The notes under the pieces were generated by a model, which was not told the origin of the DNA, ran no database searches, and saw nothing but the letters and a program-made list of their open reading frames with translations. The translations under genes and the position numbers were made by a program. Below, one piece after another: positions 1 to 11,661 of a DNA stretch of 25,237 nucleotides (position 1 is the first letter of the stretch; every line of letters begins with the position of its first letter). Where the stretch lies: the NCBI GenBank assembly GCA_000934455.1, contig KN885434.1:42101-67337 (forward strand), in the 5' to 3' direction. This stretch comes from Apostichopus parvimensis. Taxonomy: Eukaryota; Echinodermata; Holothuroidea; Aspidochirotida; Stichopodidae.

Positions 1-3000
1 CAATACGTTGACACACTTAAAAGAGTGCATGGATTAATCATCGGGATGTCTTCCATTCTATACTGTTCACCAGTCGAACTTGTACGGTTTGACCGTGTTT
101 TCGATATTTTCTCCAATTGGCGTATAATATGCATATACCTGTTATGACTTCCAAAGTCTTATGTATAGAAAGTCTATAATTCTTGTAAAGATTTCACGTT
201 AAATGATGAATTTCTACAGAATTTTAGTCTTGATATATCATAGTCGAAGAATTTGTTTTTTTAACCAGTAATGTTTTCATAGATTTTCTGGTTTTCAAGA
301 TATCCACCTTGAAAATATATATGCTCAAAGTCTGGAAGGCTCCTTTAATGCAAAATTAATGCTGACGTCAGCTTTTCAGAACAACAACTTTAATTGTTAA
401 TGTTATCCATGGTTTTATAACTTCTAATAACTTGACCAAAATATGTTCTTTTTAAGTTTTTTAACTTCATATAGGAAAAATAGAGCAACATTGGATGACA
501 TGCAACATCATTTATCATTGGCATATTTACCTTACATCTTAAATATATCATTTGCTCCTCTAAAAGTCTATGTTTTTCCCATAGAGTTTTGTGTTGCATC
601 TGAGGAAATGACCTGATGTGGTCTCTGTGTTAGACTTTGTTATCCGGTCACTTTCATTGATGAACCATAAATCTTTAAAGGGTCATTTCTCAACAAAAAA
701 ATGAAAAGTGGTTTAGAAATACAACCTGGACTAATAGCAGTGTTTTTTTAACGGTCTACAAAATATCAAACTTAATTTTTTGCATAAAGTCATAAAATAA
801 TATGACATTTATGCTGTAGAACAACGGTTTGAAAACTACGGGACCCAACCCAAAAGTGGATCGTCAAAAAATGCGAAATTTTGTGGAGACGTCGACAAAT
901 TAATATACACGTTTCATTGCTTGCGACGGAGATCAAACTATTTTGGAATGGGGAATGGGAGGGGGGGGGGGATGTCTGATGGGTTGTGGCTCATCAAGTT
1001 CCTCATTGAAGATCCAGGACCTAAAAAGCTTTAACCACGCCCCCTCCCCCAACAAATAAAATGCGGCACTCTGTTGCTTATAATATCGGAGCACCTTTGT
1101 CTATTAAACTATTAATTTCAATTAATGCTGTGACCGAAAGAAAAACAAGAAACAAATTTGTTTTGTTATTTTCATTAACGTTGACGCATAAACATCTTTG
1201 AATTAATTATATTCTACATGGGGAGTGGTGAGTGAGGGGGATCGAGTATCCCCTTTTACTGCTGGTTATCCCCCTACTGGGGGGGGGGTAAATATCGTTC
1301 TGCCCTGGGGCCTACATCACCGTCAGTCCGGTAGATTCGGGCTTCGGGCCACCCTCTGATAGTTTGATTAAAGAATAGTCAATCATGTTCAAATTTGAGC
1401 AAACAAGACACCCCTATCAAAGTTTATCTCAGGACCTCAATACCGCCATGTCCCTTTGCGGCCACCTGGTCAGCCCGCCAATAATAGTATCTCACCCATC
1501 CTCCCCTCCCACCCAGTCTGAAATACCACATTACTAATTCATTGGAAAATTTTCAATTTCTTATTCACCGTTTGTAAACCCGACATTAAAAAAACAAAAA
1601 CAAAAACAAAACACATACACCTATCAGTTCAGAGCTGAAAAAGCTGCATAATTTTTTTTTTTTAACTTTTCTTTTCATTTTCAGGGATCATTAACCTTTA
1701 TAAGTTAAGACGAAGGGTAGATATTTTTATCAACGAAATTTCCACGAATATAATTTTTCTTGGTATGACAAAAATGATCTATCAGTTGGGGGTTCTTCAG
1801 TGAGGATGACTCCTACTTGGACGAGAAATGACTTTTATTCCTATTTTAGAATCATTTTCGAACAGAACTGACTAATTTGACTATTATGTCTGTGTATCCG
1901 GGAGAAGGAAAAGCCCTCAACAGGGGGCATCACGTTGTGTTCTTAAAATAGATCTTTTCGAAGAAAATTCACTGCAGTTCGAGCAGAATTCTTCGATAAT
2001 TGTCTCTCCCCTCTGTCTCTCTCTTCTGTGAGTTTGAGTCTGTCAGTTTCATTCATCGCCATCAGCTGCTATTCAAGACGATATTAAATCCAAGACTCCC
2101 CTCGTTGGAGTCAATTTCTCGTTGTTTGGTATCCCTTTGTCATTAAAAATAACTTCGACTTCGACGACCTTTACCATTTATATATTTATAACTTGTTATT
2201 TATTTCTTGCGAAAAGGGCTTGTTTTATTTTTCCGCATTCTTAGGTCACTTTAGTTTCTCATAAAGATGTACAACTATAGACTGCAATGACGAAGAGCGG
2301 CGATACGTAAAACAATCGCATGGAGTGGGGCAGAAGATGTCGAATGGGTGGGAGTTGGGGCGGGAGCGGGAGAATGAGGAAAAGGCAGAAGGGTTGAATA
2401 AGGGGTGTAGGGGACAAATCCCTAAGGACCAGGGCAAATAGGGTGCCCGGGGAAGTATGTGATGAAAAATATAACTATACTGAAGGACAAATTAAGGATT
2501 CAAAAAGGGACCGCCCGTGATATAATTTCCCACGGAGTCGAACCTGACGCCCCTGGAAGGGAAAGAATGAGGTAAGTGAGGCTCATTTCTCCTTGTTTCT
2601 ATATTAAAACTTGATCGAATGTATTCCATAAATCTGACAGTGTTGTGCTTGATTCAATTCTTTCCTTTTCTTATTCCATAATGTGGCTGTTTACATGACA
2701 AACTATCAAACAGTGCATTATATCCCGAGTCCCAAACTCAACATATATCTATACAGTAACAAGTTATATCTGTAATCTTTGAGATCAAAGAGCAACAAGC
2801 AATGACACACAATATATGCACTTCGTTGTTGGTGCATGACCATCAAAAGGTTCAAGCTGGGCCAATAAAGAACTACTTTACGTCCTTGCGGGAATGAGAA
2901 GGTATACATCGAGAGCTATGGAGAAGAATACAGCTGACAATTAATTACGAAAAGGTCGTAAACATTCATAAGAGTTTGTGGAACCATGACGTTCCTTCTT

Positions 3001-4274
3001 ATATAAGTAAGTTCTAATACCTTCTAAAGATCTCGATTGTGTCATAGAAAACCCATTGTTGTATTTTGTTTTCGGAAGTGTCTATCTGACAGAGTTTAAC
3101 CACTTTATGTGACCTGGTTGTGTTTTGTATTCACCAGGTTGTTACGGAACTTTGAAGTTATTCAAAATCATTGTGTTTTTGTACACATTATATAACAAAT
3201 AACGAATCTCCCGCGCCCCCATCTCTTAGAAATAGGAAACATATAACTTTTAATAGCCACGATATTCATTTTCGTAGAAAATTAAACCATTGTACTATCA
3301 ACGGTCCGTTATATAACCGATAACCGGTATACAGTGAGACCGCAGTAAGACATATGAGGGCGCAATTCCGGGAAGATTTCTCCCTGTGGATTTATAGATA
3401 CTGCATGTCTGGTAATTGTCACGTCTAAGCGAAAAAACATGTGCCTTACGAAATTTTCATTTCTTCCATTCTTTTCTATATGACTGCATTGTCAAATATA
3501 GTGGTGAACGGTGGAGGAATAGATTACCTTCCCTATATCAAATATTAAAACAAAAATATACTGAATACAGAAAATATTAATAAAATGAAAAGTAATGTAC
3601 GATTCGAATTTGATGGTGATTGCTACCCAACGTCTCTTGCTAACATAATATTCAAATGCAAAATATGCCTGTATAGTTGAAGTTCAAATTTAATTTTCAT
3701 ATGACATACAAAATTGAAGTACAAGTAGTACGGTAATTAATGAAATTGAAGAATGATGATATATGATGGACACTAGAAAAACACAATGCTATTTATCAAA
3801 GCTAGTGATCAGTTGATGCGAAAAGGAAAGAAAAAAAGAAGGTTTCTACACGATAACTATAAAAATAACTGTATACATTAATACATGTCACATGTCTATA
3901 TAACAGGTATTGGTATTGCTATTGTTGATAATTATGAATGAGTATAGTTTTTAGACTCTTTTGAAATGCTTGCAGAGAATTATTTGATTTCATTGTGGGA
4001 GGAAGTTTTTACCATATATGTTATGAAAATAGTAAGCTGTAATTTACCATGGAAAGTTTTATGGCGGATCACATGGAAAAAAAGATCGTTACTTCGCGTA
4101 CTAATAGAGGGCTCAATGTTTTAAGTTAAACGGATAAACGGATAGCATCAGCTAATACACTAGGTAGCATACCATCAAAGTACGAAACCTTTTCTCTATG
4201 ACATTCTCAAGAAGCTATTTAATGGAAGCCAACTAATTGGTCAATAATTTCTGGCAAAGTTGTATAACCGTTTT
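1..4274. other. Intergenic or intronic DNA without a recognisable gene
   Basis: I see no convincing exon here. Open frames are short (under 85 codons), lack family resemblance and do not connect through good splice borders. The stretch is AT-rich, with G runs near 961-970 and 1281-1290, a T run near 1650-1662 and an A/C-rich stretch near 1588-1620. A G-rich patch lies at about 2325-2450. It may be intergenic space or a large intron of a gene outside the window; the sequence does not decide. Confidence 0.6.
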
Positions 4275-4603
4275 CAGGGGTAGGAAGCTTCCAAAAAGTG
4301 GAGGGGGGGGGGCACAACATCAGAGGGGCACTTTCTCATTCCACAATCACCACTCGTTATGCTATAAATGTATATATGATGTGTTAGTATGCTATCAATA
4401 CTATTTATTGATATTGTTAACCGTGCTACAAAAATATATGGGATGCCATTTTAGAAATAGCATGTATAGACTAAAAATAAATTATTAAAATAAAATATTA
4501 AAATTAACAAAGGCTTAACATATCCTCATCAAAGGGGCACATTTTATTTGCCAGTAGAGCACATTTGCTATTTTGGACAGTGCCCCCCGGCTCCTACCCC
4601 CTG
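4275..4603. mobile_element. Non-autonomous hAT-like MITE (329 bp)
   Basis: The left end reads CAGGGGTAGGAAGC and the right end, read in reverse complement, CAGGGGGTAGGAGC, giving imperfect terminal inverted repeats of the CAGGGG type usual for hAT elements. The 8-bp flanks are ACCGTTTT (4267-4274) and ACCGGAAT (4604-4611). They share five of eight positions, as expected of a decayed 8-bp target duplication. No transposase reading frame lies inside. The interior carries a G run near 4304-4312 and repeated GGGGCAC strings. The hAT assignment rests on termini and target-site length only. Confidence 0.55.
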
Positions 4604-6900
4604 ACCGGAATAACTTTGCTAGTTTGAGAGCATTAGGGTAAATCACAGATAAAATGACATAGATGATTATGAACCAATACAAGGGGCTTATATCACATGG
4701 GAAACGGGTTGAATAAGCTTAACACGAATACCGTCAATACATGGAGCTTTCCCAATCTTGAATCCCACCAAGAAGCTTGAGAAATTCACCATAAGAGATA
4801 GGAGAAAGGACTATTGATTGTATGATGGGATGGGCAAAATGACGGATTTTTTTTATGTAAAGAAAACACTGACAGCGTCAGCTACAGCCAGATTACCAGA
4901 ACACGTGATACCAGTATGAGTCTAATCAGGCTAATACATGGAGTGAGACTTTTGTTTACCTTGAATTTGTAGAGTTGATTACTGGCCATGTATGCTTAGA
5001 AGTAGTATGTCTTGAAGCTAACATATTGTGTTAATTTGATGATTGAGCAGATCGGATAATACGATTGAAAATATTTCTATATATGACGTAAGATTATGAT
5101 TATGAGTAGGATTATTCATATACTAACGATATAATTTATTGTTATGAGAAATTGAATTCTTAATTCCAGGGGGTAATCCAAGGCTTATCATTAAAACGTT
5201 ATAATTTTTTTGCGGTATGGTAGCTTCTCGATATAACTGTTTTAATAAATGTATTAGTTAATAATTCCTTAGGATAACACAACTGTTTATAACGTAGGCC
5301 AAATACTACTGGAACAGGGTCTCAAACGTTGAGCAGTAATTGGGGTTAGATATATCTTCTATGTTTTACATTCAGTTACAAGAATCGTAACGAAAGGCAT
5401 TCACATTGTAATTGCGGATCCAGAGGGGGTTTGGTGGGGGTGGGGGTGGTGGGGGGGGGTATACTCTTTACATTTACAATCACCATCGCCATCCTCCCAA
5501 AAACATAAAAAATATTATTAGTACAACTTTGCGAGAAGACCTAATAGTAGAAACAAGTTCCACGGATGATGCCCTCCATATATAGGTCGAGGAGAGGGTC
5601 AAAGTACAGTCATATATACTGTCAGAAAAATGGATTACATCAGAACAAAGTTGTGTGTAGTCGAGGAACCGATTATGAAACGGTTCCAATTAATTATGTC
5701 TCTCAATGTGTTTTTCACAAAAGTGAACTTAAACTTTATCAAAACTATATCAAAACTATACAAAGAAAAAGAGGAAAAGGTCATCAAATTTTCCCTCTAC
5801 ATGTACATTGGAGCCTGTTCTTTTCACCCCTCCCTGTTCAAACTGAAGAATATATCAAGGACAAATCTTTATAAAATAATGAAAAGGGTTAAAAGCACTG
5901 ACCTCGAATAATAATTGTTCGAAAATGGCATAGACTACCCATTGGGATATCTCATTAGAATCACTAGAAGTTTGACAAAACTGATTAACATCAAAGGGGT
6001 ACAGTTCATGATACAGAGAGGTCAACATTAATATAGGTTACCAGTCGATCACTTCAAATATATTTCGTTTTACTGAAATAAGGAACTTGGTCATTCAGAT
6101 TCTGTCGGATAAGACAATGGTTTGCACCTGAAGACCTGTTCAGTTAGCGTTGACTTTCCTTATTGTTAGAATATAATTTCTCTAATGATTTCAGTCAGTG
6201 TCATCCCGAAAGATGGTATACTGCAGCCTGAGTTCTTCACCCGGTCAGGTCACTTAGTCACGGGTAATAATATAGGAGAATATGGGTGCAAAATATCATG
6301 TTTGGCGACATGGACGTCATGCTACTAGGAATAGGTCTGTCGGTTCGGGTTTTTTTCTTTGAGTGAAATTCAGGAAAGTTTACATACCATTATACTAGAA
6401 GGTAATATCAATGACAAACAGCTATGTTGAGTCATATCCAGGGTACGAATGTGGAGGAGGAGAGGGGAAGGGGGGGGGGTAGCTTTTAAACGTCAAACAA
6501 ATAAAAGAAAGAAAGATATAAGCACAGCCAATTGTCTTTAGACCTTAAAATAGATGGAATAGTCTAGTATTCCTAAGTATGCACTATTGGACGTTCCATT
6601 CTACCTTTCCTTTCGCCCACTACATGGTAATCGGCTCCAACGAGGCCAGGACCCACACCCCTCCTATAATATTAGATCCAAGGTCAGGCACTGCTATAGT
6701 ATATACAGTCATTTTTGAGAGAGAACGTTATATTTGGGTACATCTTGATTTGATTTCAGGCTGTATGTGCATGTGGAGGTGAAGGAAGGGAATCGTGGGG
6801 TGTGGGTGTGATGTGGGAGTGTGTGGACGGAGAGAGTGTTAGCCAAACAATAACAAATGAACCTTGTGAAAAAATCACCAACAATCGATCCTTGGGAGAA
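4604..6900. other. AT-rich stretch without a supported gene
   Basis: Two overlapping plus-strand frames of about 100 codons near 5566-5911 are the longest. They have no family resemblance, no conserved blocks, and sit in AT-rich DNA where such frames arise by chance. A G-rich patch with a poly-G run lies at 5424-5460, another at 6455-6480, and GT-rich simple sequence at about 6790-6835. I see nothing else structured. Confidence 0.55.
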
Positions 6901-7295
6901 TCATGAAGGTAGAAGAGGGTAGGAAGCTGGAAAAGGGGAACTGAGGAAGGTGAAGCGCAGGAATGGGGAAGGGTGAGAATGGGGGAAAGGTAAGGAATTA
7001 GGAAGGGCAGGAATTGGGGGAAAGTTAGGAATGGGGGTAGTACAGGAATGGGGAAGGGTAGGAATGAGGAACTGTAGGAATGGGGGGGGGGAAGTGAAGG
7101 AATGGGGAAGGGTGAGAACGGGGAGGGTAGGAATGGGGAAGGATAGGGATGGGGAAGGGTAGAAATGGAGAAGGTATAGGATTGGAGAAATGCAGGAATG
7201 GGGAAGGGTAGGATTGGGGAAGGGTGTGAATGGGGAAGGGTGTGTATGGGGAAGGGTAGGAATGGGGAAGGGTCGGAATGGGGGAAGGTTAGGGG
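6901..7295. repeat. G-rich minisatellite, about 15-16-bp unit
   Basis: Many degenerate copies of a GAATGGGGAAGGGTAG-like unit run head to tail, about 25 in all, with variants such as GTGTGAATGGGGAAGG. The opposite strand is open for 156 codons and would encode a Pro/Ser/Phe/Leu-rich repeat, but this follows from repeat composition and is not evidence of a gene. G runs of four or more recur every 15-16 bases, so the plus strand has G-quadruplex potential. Confidence 0.8.
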
Positions 7296-7348
7296 ATGAA
7301 ATGCTTGAGAAGTCTCTACTCAAGTAGTTTATAATAGACACTTTGCAT

Positions 7349-7366
7349 GGGGGGGGGGGGGGGGGG
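7349..7366 (+). repeat. Poly-G run of 18
   Basis: An uninterrupted run of 18 G on the plus strand follows shortly after the G-rich minisatellite. It is one of the two longest G homopolymers in the window; the other, 17 G, is in the last CCDC22 intron. Confidence 0.85.
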
Positions 7367-8527
7367 TCCAACTAAAATGAATAACTCATGATCCAGAAGA
7401 AAGAACATTCCGAGAAAACATTTTTTTCCGGTTGTACGATATATCTCCATTTATTGTACTAAACCTGGTAATAAAAAAAAAATCACATTCAATGAGAGAT
7501 CATATTGAATCTTATTTTTCAATTTCTCAGAAATTCTAAGTTGAACATGTGTATCTCTTACACAGTTATTGCACTTTCACCCATTAGATCCGAAATAGTC
7601 ACATCAAGTTTTCCTCAGTCCTTTCAACTAAGTCAGAGAAGCCGCTTGCACTCACGGGTGTCTCCGGAAGAAAAGTCTTGAGCTTCCAGGGAATCACCGT
7701 TTAACCACATGACAATGAAAAGATCGTAATTGAGTATTAACTATCCCCGGGGGTTCACCCTAGCAAAGTTCTTTTGTTCTTTTCCAGACACTCCCAAGAC
7801 AATATCTATCACTAAGACAGGTGCATCCTGGTCCTCCATATAGCTCAAGGGAGTTATTTCTTTGATACGTGAAAACCCAATAGATTACAAAAGGCTTGGT
7901 TTAATAGGTTTGGAGGCCTGGTCACGACGCGCTCAGCAAGATCACAAACGAATTTAGTATAAATTTGGTTCAGTTTCGTAGACGACTTCCAACTAACTCA
8001 CTAGTTTCTGGGATTTAAATAATAAAGGAAGAGAAAGTTCAAACATAATACTTAAAATGTTTTTACTTTTCGATACAGTTTTAAGAAAAAACAAAGGTTT
8101 TCATCAGTGTAATAACATATGGGTTAAAAATAGGCCTATGGTATCAGAAGCTGTTACTTTTAGACATTATGTCATAGCTCCTGAAGAAAAAAAAAGGCCT
8201 TCTGGTTTCCCTTCTCTTGTTTCATATATTTATAGGCAAGGATATACTTGTCACAAAAAGGTGCTCGCACAACACCAGTGGAAGAAACAGAACGAATTCA
8301 GTGCTATAAACTGTTGAATTTTTCATAATAAACGTTGATGCAGTAGCATACAGTTGTTTATCCGGTAAAACAGATGGCAGCATTCATGTTTATGGGTTAG
8401 AGCCGACTATATACGGCTCTGGTATATGGGTAGTTCAGTGGTGTGTACGAAACCATAGAAAATGGAATATAAAAATTGATCGAGCAAATATTGGTTAATA
8501 CAATACACAATAATGTTTCAAATCATT
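7367..8527. other. Stretch without a supported gene, up to the duplication breakpoint
   Basis: This holds AT-rich unique sequence. An 86-codon plus-strand frame near 8057-8317 has no recognisable domain, no family resemblance and no duplicate elsewhere in the window, so I do not call it. Position 8528 is where similarity to 14631 onwards begins. Confidence 0.5.
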
Positions 8528-8676
8528 GAGGTGAGTCATACGAAGGGCACGATATTGTATAGCTTATTTGTAGTTTGCATTTTTATAGAAGGCTAATTGT
8601 TGTGTTTTGTTATGTAAAATAATATGCAAATTTTGTACTGGGGTAAAGTTCACATTTAAGTGTTTGTTCTCCTTAC

Positions 8677-8953
8677 AGTTTCGTTTCATACCGGGAAACG
8701 GAAAGATGGTTTCATATTGCAAATAACGCCCACTTGATACAATACAATACGATAGAAGAATATAGCATACAACTTGTGCACAGTAATTCGTTACCTTTTT
8801 GTATTAGCATTGTCATGTTGTATTACTTATCAAGTAGTATAAGTCACCTAGCTAGTGACAGATGTCGCCATTTGCAAATCCAGACGTAATGGTTCTTCAC
8901 GTTCTTTCATATCTTTTGTGAATACACATCAAACTTTTATCACTCTCATTTCG
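8677..8953 (+). other. Candidate 5' non-coding exon or promoter region of gene A
   Basis: A strong acceptor-like string (TGTTCTCCTTACAG, AG at 8677-8678) and a consensus donor (TTC|GTAAGTAT, GT at 8953-8954) bound a segment that is nearly identical in copy B. It could be a 5' untranslated exon of about 274 nt. Alternatively a TATAAG at 8838-8843 could start a shorter first exon ending at the same donor. An octamer-like ATGCAAAT near 8623 and a palindromic ATTTGCAAAT near 8872 lie close by. None of this is proven; it rests on splice-site quality and conservation. Confidence 0.35.
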
Positions 8954-9134
8954 TAAGTATATCTTGTTGAAATAATCATGTAATGTATTAAACTATATTA
9001 TTAATTAAAAGAGTCATAATATACTCTTCGAATGGTCCAAAATCATCATAGGCCTAATTTCTTTCGAACAGTGATTTCAGTCTTCACCTCAAATGCGAAT
9101 TCTACCAAAGTTAGCTCTTATAGCAGGCGCGTAG

Positions 9135-10277
9135 CCAGCCCTCGTGCTGTTTGGGACACTGAGACGCATTTTGTCCTCAGCCTTTTTATAAACAGAGCAA
9201 TTAAGTTTAATTAACGCTTGTAATGACTTTCCATGACGTCATCATAATTCTTCCCCCAACCCACCCCCGTTCTGGCGTAGGCCTATTGAAGAATATACAA
9301 TTTGGGCCAACTTGAGTTAAAAATCGATTGAGCCGCGTCAGAAGTTTTAAAGCTCTCTTTCATTTTAGATTCTAGATATTACAGACTGGTTTTTGACGAA
9401 TGTCCACCTAAGCTCCATTCTCGTTTTTATACTTACCGACGAATACTACATTCGTCCTTATAACCCGTCAGTAACACAACCTGGCTAGCGTTAGATCCAT
9501 GCGTTTTTGTATAATATCATTGACCTATATATACATCTTGACCCACTATGTCAATTAGGAGACGCGAGAAGAAAAGAGAAAAAAAACAACCATGGAGGGT
9601 CATATGGTGTGCTCTTATGTAGCACTCACCTCTCAGTATAGTACATGTATAGTACAACAACTAATGTCCAGATCTCATAGCTACCACATTCCTTGTGAAG
9701 CTACGCGATACTACAATGGAATCCAGCTAAATGGTACATTCTTGTAATGTTTACCGCAATTTTCATTTCCAAAATTGCCATTTTGAGTATTTTCTTTGAA
9801 ATAATCAATCTGCAACTGGAGGCACGCAGCTTATCAGGACTGTACGCCAATGCACATAGACCCGAGAAGCAGACGACAGGATGCGTTGTCCCTTAGCAAC
9901 ACAAGGCTCCTTGCGGTTTTTGCTCGTAAACAAGCGCGTACGATATGATAGGAGTGACCGCGGTAAGCAATCTATAAGACTCTGACAGTAGATGTTCATA
10001 TTGTAGCCAGGGTCCATACAGATCAAGGCGGAAGGTAAACCTCAACAACGTTGTCATCCAAACCTAAGCAATATTTCAAATCCTTATTGCCTGTTTCTTA
10101 AAACTCACTTTTTGCATATTCGTCAGTACGCCACAACGGGGGCGAATGATGAGGCATGCATTTAATGCACTTTTGCAAAATTTTTGGTCATCTCCCTGAT
10201 GTTGGCGCGTGCCCCACCACCAACCCCCCCCTCCCCTTCCCCGTCTCTCACCTAACGCTATTATATTTTCACGAAGG
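9135..10277. other. Copy A-specific segment (1.14 kb), no supported gene
   Basis: Copy B has only about 70 unrelated bases (15241-15311) between the matching borders GCAGGCGCGTAG and CACATAACAGCAAC. The left border, CAGGCGCGTAGCCAG, resembles the start of invertebrate hAT-type elements. I find no clear matching right terminus or target duplication, so insertion in A and deletion in B remain equally possible. The reading frames within are short and unconvincing. It would lie inside the proposed 5' intron of gene A. Confidence 0.6.
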
Positions 10278-11049
10278 CACATAACAGCAACTTATAACGC
10301 TATACTACAGATGCAGGCGTAACGAGAATTAGCGGCTGCACATTCGTCTTTTGTCATCCCCGTTTTGCTTGTGACGTCATATCACACTCAATTACAGTAC
10401 TGCCTTACTATTGTAAAAGAGGAACCATTAACTACATTGCGTTCTCAATGTGACATATATCCTATGAATTTATGAACCGTCTTGTCAGATGCTTTACTGT
10501 CTTCGCAAACTAGTGTTTATGTTACTATAGTTCTGACGAGGGAGGGGATCAGAGGGGGAACATCCTGGGGGCCTTGGACTATAAGAGGGCCCGTGGAAAT
10601 ATGGGATAAAGGGGGCGAGGAGGTAACCATGCATAGGGTTACACAATAATTTGGGGTGGACTAAACCATTTTGGAGGTGAGATCATAACTCTTTTAACAT
10701 ATTATTGACGAAACATTTGTTTGCAACCAGCATGTCTCTGTTATTAGTTTATTATTCAATTAGTCTCACAAACTGAAGTAAAAGATGCTTTCCAAAACGC
10801 ATATTCCGATCTAAAGTATAGGCCTGCAATCAGCACCTAAACATTTACTACTCGGTCCAATTTTACTTTTCTTATGCCTATATCTTCACACCCCCTGGAG
10901 ACCTGCCTGCCACCCCAGGATGTAACCACATATCAGCAGTTCTGATGTAAAGGGGCTGGGCTCTGCCTATAGAAGGATGGAATCTGGGTTGGCGGTGACA
11001 GTTTAGTTTCTTAGTTTTTATTTCTCTCTATCTCTCTTTTTTTAACTAG

Positions 11050-11193
11050 GTTTGTAACACAAATGTTTCACACTGGTGACTCTTTGTAACTCTTCAGCTT
11101 ATTAGAAAACTCTTCCAAGTTATCATTTGGACACATCGATCCAAGTATCTCAGTAAAAAGTTGAAAACAGAATCCTGACCAGTCCAACTCATC
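11050..11193 (+). other. 5' UTR of gene A behind a strong splice acceptor
   Basis: A long pyrimidine tract (TTTCTCTCTATCTCTC followed by TTTTTTTAACTAG) ends in AG at 11048-11049, so the exon carrying the coding region probably begins at 11050 with a 144-nt 5' UTR. The tract, the TAACTAG and the following bases are all conserved at 16042 in copy B. An in-frame TGA at 11176-11178, 18 nt before the ATG, closes the frame upstream and supports the annotated start. Confidence 0.6.
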
Positions 11194-11559
11194 ATGGCAT
11201 CATTGACTACATTGGAGCTTGCTCTAATAGAGCTTAATAGAGGTCTAACGCCGCCCAAAAACAAAAAGGAACGCGAGGCAGCAGAACAAATCATATCGGA
11301 ATTGAACATTATTGAATTTGAAAGCAATGCAAAACCGCGTAAAATTATTCAACGGACAATTGATAAAGTGACGGTAAGGGTAGATTTACAAGGCATCATC
11401 AAACGAGATAACAAGACATTTGCTAACGTACAGGTGCAAATCGAGACGCGATCAGTGGCAGGAGCATTAATTCGCACGAAAGTGAATTTCAACAAAAGGA
11501 TCAATGCTACACTGCGAGAGAGCTTGGATAAGACTGAGTTCCTGGTGTTGGACGAGTAG
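11194..11559 (+). CDS. Small cytosolic protein of unrecognised family, paralogue A (121 aa)
   Basis: I do not recognise the family. The start is in ideal context (A at -3, G at +4) and an in-frame stop lies 18 nt upstream. There is no signal peptide or membrane segment, so a cytosolic or nuclear site is inferred. Visible order: a variable N-terminus (1-20), an amphipathic helix around EREAAEQIISEL (27-38), then alternating strand-like stretches VTVRVDLQG (about 59-67), ANVQVQI (77-83) and a SVAGA turn followed by RTKVNF. A C-terminal helix (about 102-112) ends in EFLVLDE. Residues 17-121 align without gaps to the paralogue at 16199-16543 at roughly 60% identity, while flanking DNA is far more similar. 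The SVAGA turn between two strands faintly recalls the QxVxG loop of cystatins, but the Gln and the PW loop are absent, so I do not assign it. The uninterrupted frame, kept in both copies with nearly all changes being replacements, argues for a real gene. Confidence 0.8.
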   Translation: MASLTTLELALIELNRGLTPPKNKKEREAAEQIISELNIIEFESNAKPRKIIQRTIDKVTVRVDLQGIIKRDNKTFANVQVQIETRSVAGALIRTKVNFNKRINATLRESLDKTEFLVLDE

Positions 11560-11655
11560 AAGAAAAATGGCACCTACAAACAGGAAATGATAAATATGGT
11601 GATTACTACCAACTTAATGTAATTAAAAACATGTTTCACTTAATAACAACATCAC

Positions 11656-11661
11656 ATTAAA
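11656..11661 (+). promoter_or_regulatory. Probable polyadenylation signal of gene A (ATTAAA)
   Basis: ATTAAA, the commonest variant of AATAAA, lies 97 nt after the stop codon within TCACATTAAA, and the same hexamer sits at the matching place in copy B. A GT-rich stretch (AAGTTGTTATTATT) follows within about 20 nt. Confidence 0.55.

Noticed and set aside
1920..2555. Possible hAT-like element bounded by CAGGGGGCATCACG and CGCCCCTG
   Set aside because: Inverted repeats match for only about six bases and the 8-bp flanks do not match.
5566..5911. Two overlapping plus-strand frames of 102 and 93 codons
   Set aside because: No recognisable domain, no splice context and no conservation evidence; AT-rich DNA of this length yields such frames by chance.
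6901..7371. 156-codon minus-strand open frame rich in Pro, Ser, Phe and Leu
   Set aside because: It is the complement of the G-rich minisatellite and a poly-G run. The frame is open because the repeat rarely forms stops, not because of selection.
8057..8317. 86-codon plus-strand frame
   Set aside because: No family resemblance, and it lies outside the duplication so it cannot be tested by comparison; treated as chance.
11194..11559. Assignment of the small proteins to the cystatin/stefin family
   Set aside because: The SVAGA turn is suggestive, but the essential Gln of QxVxG is replaced by Arg or Ser, the PW loop and N-terminal Gly arrangement are missing, and an extra strand (VTVRVDLQG) does not fit.
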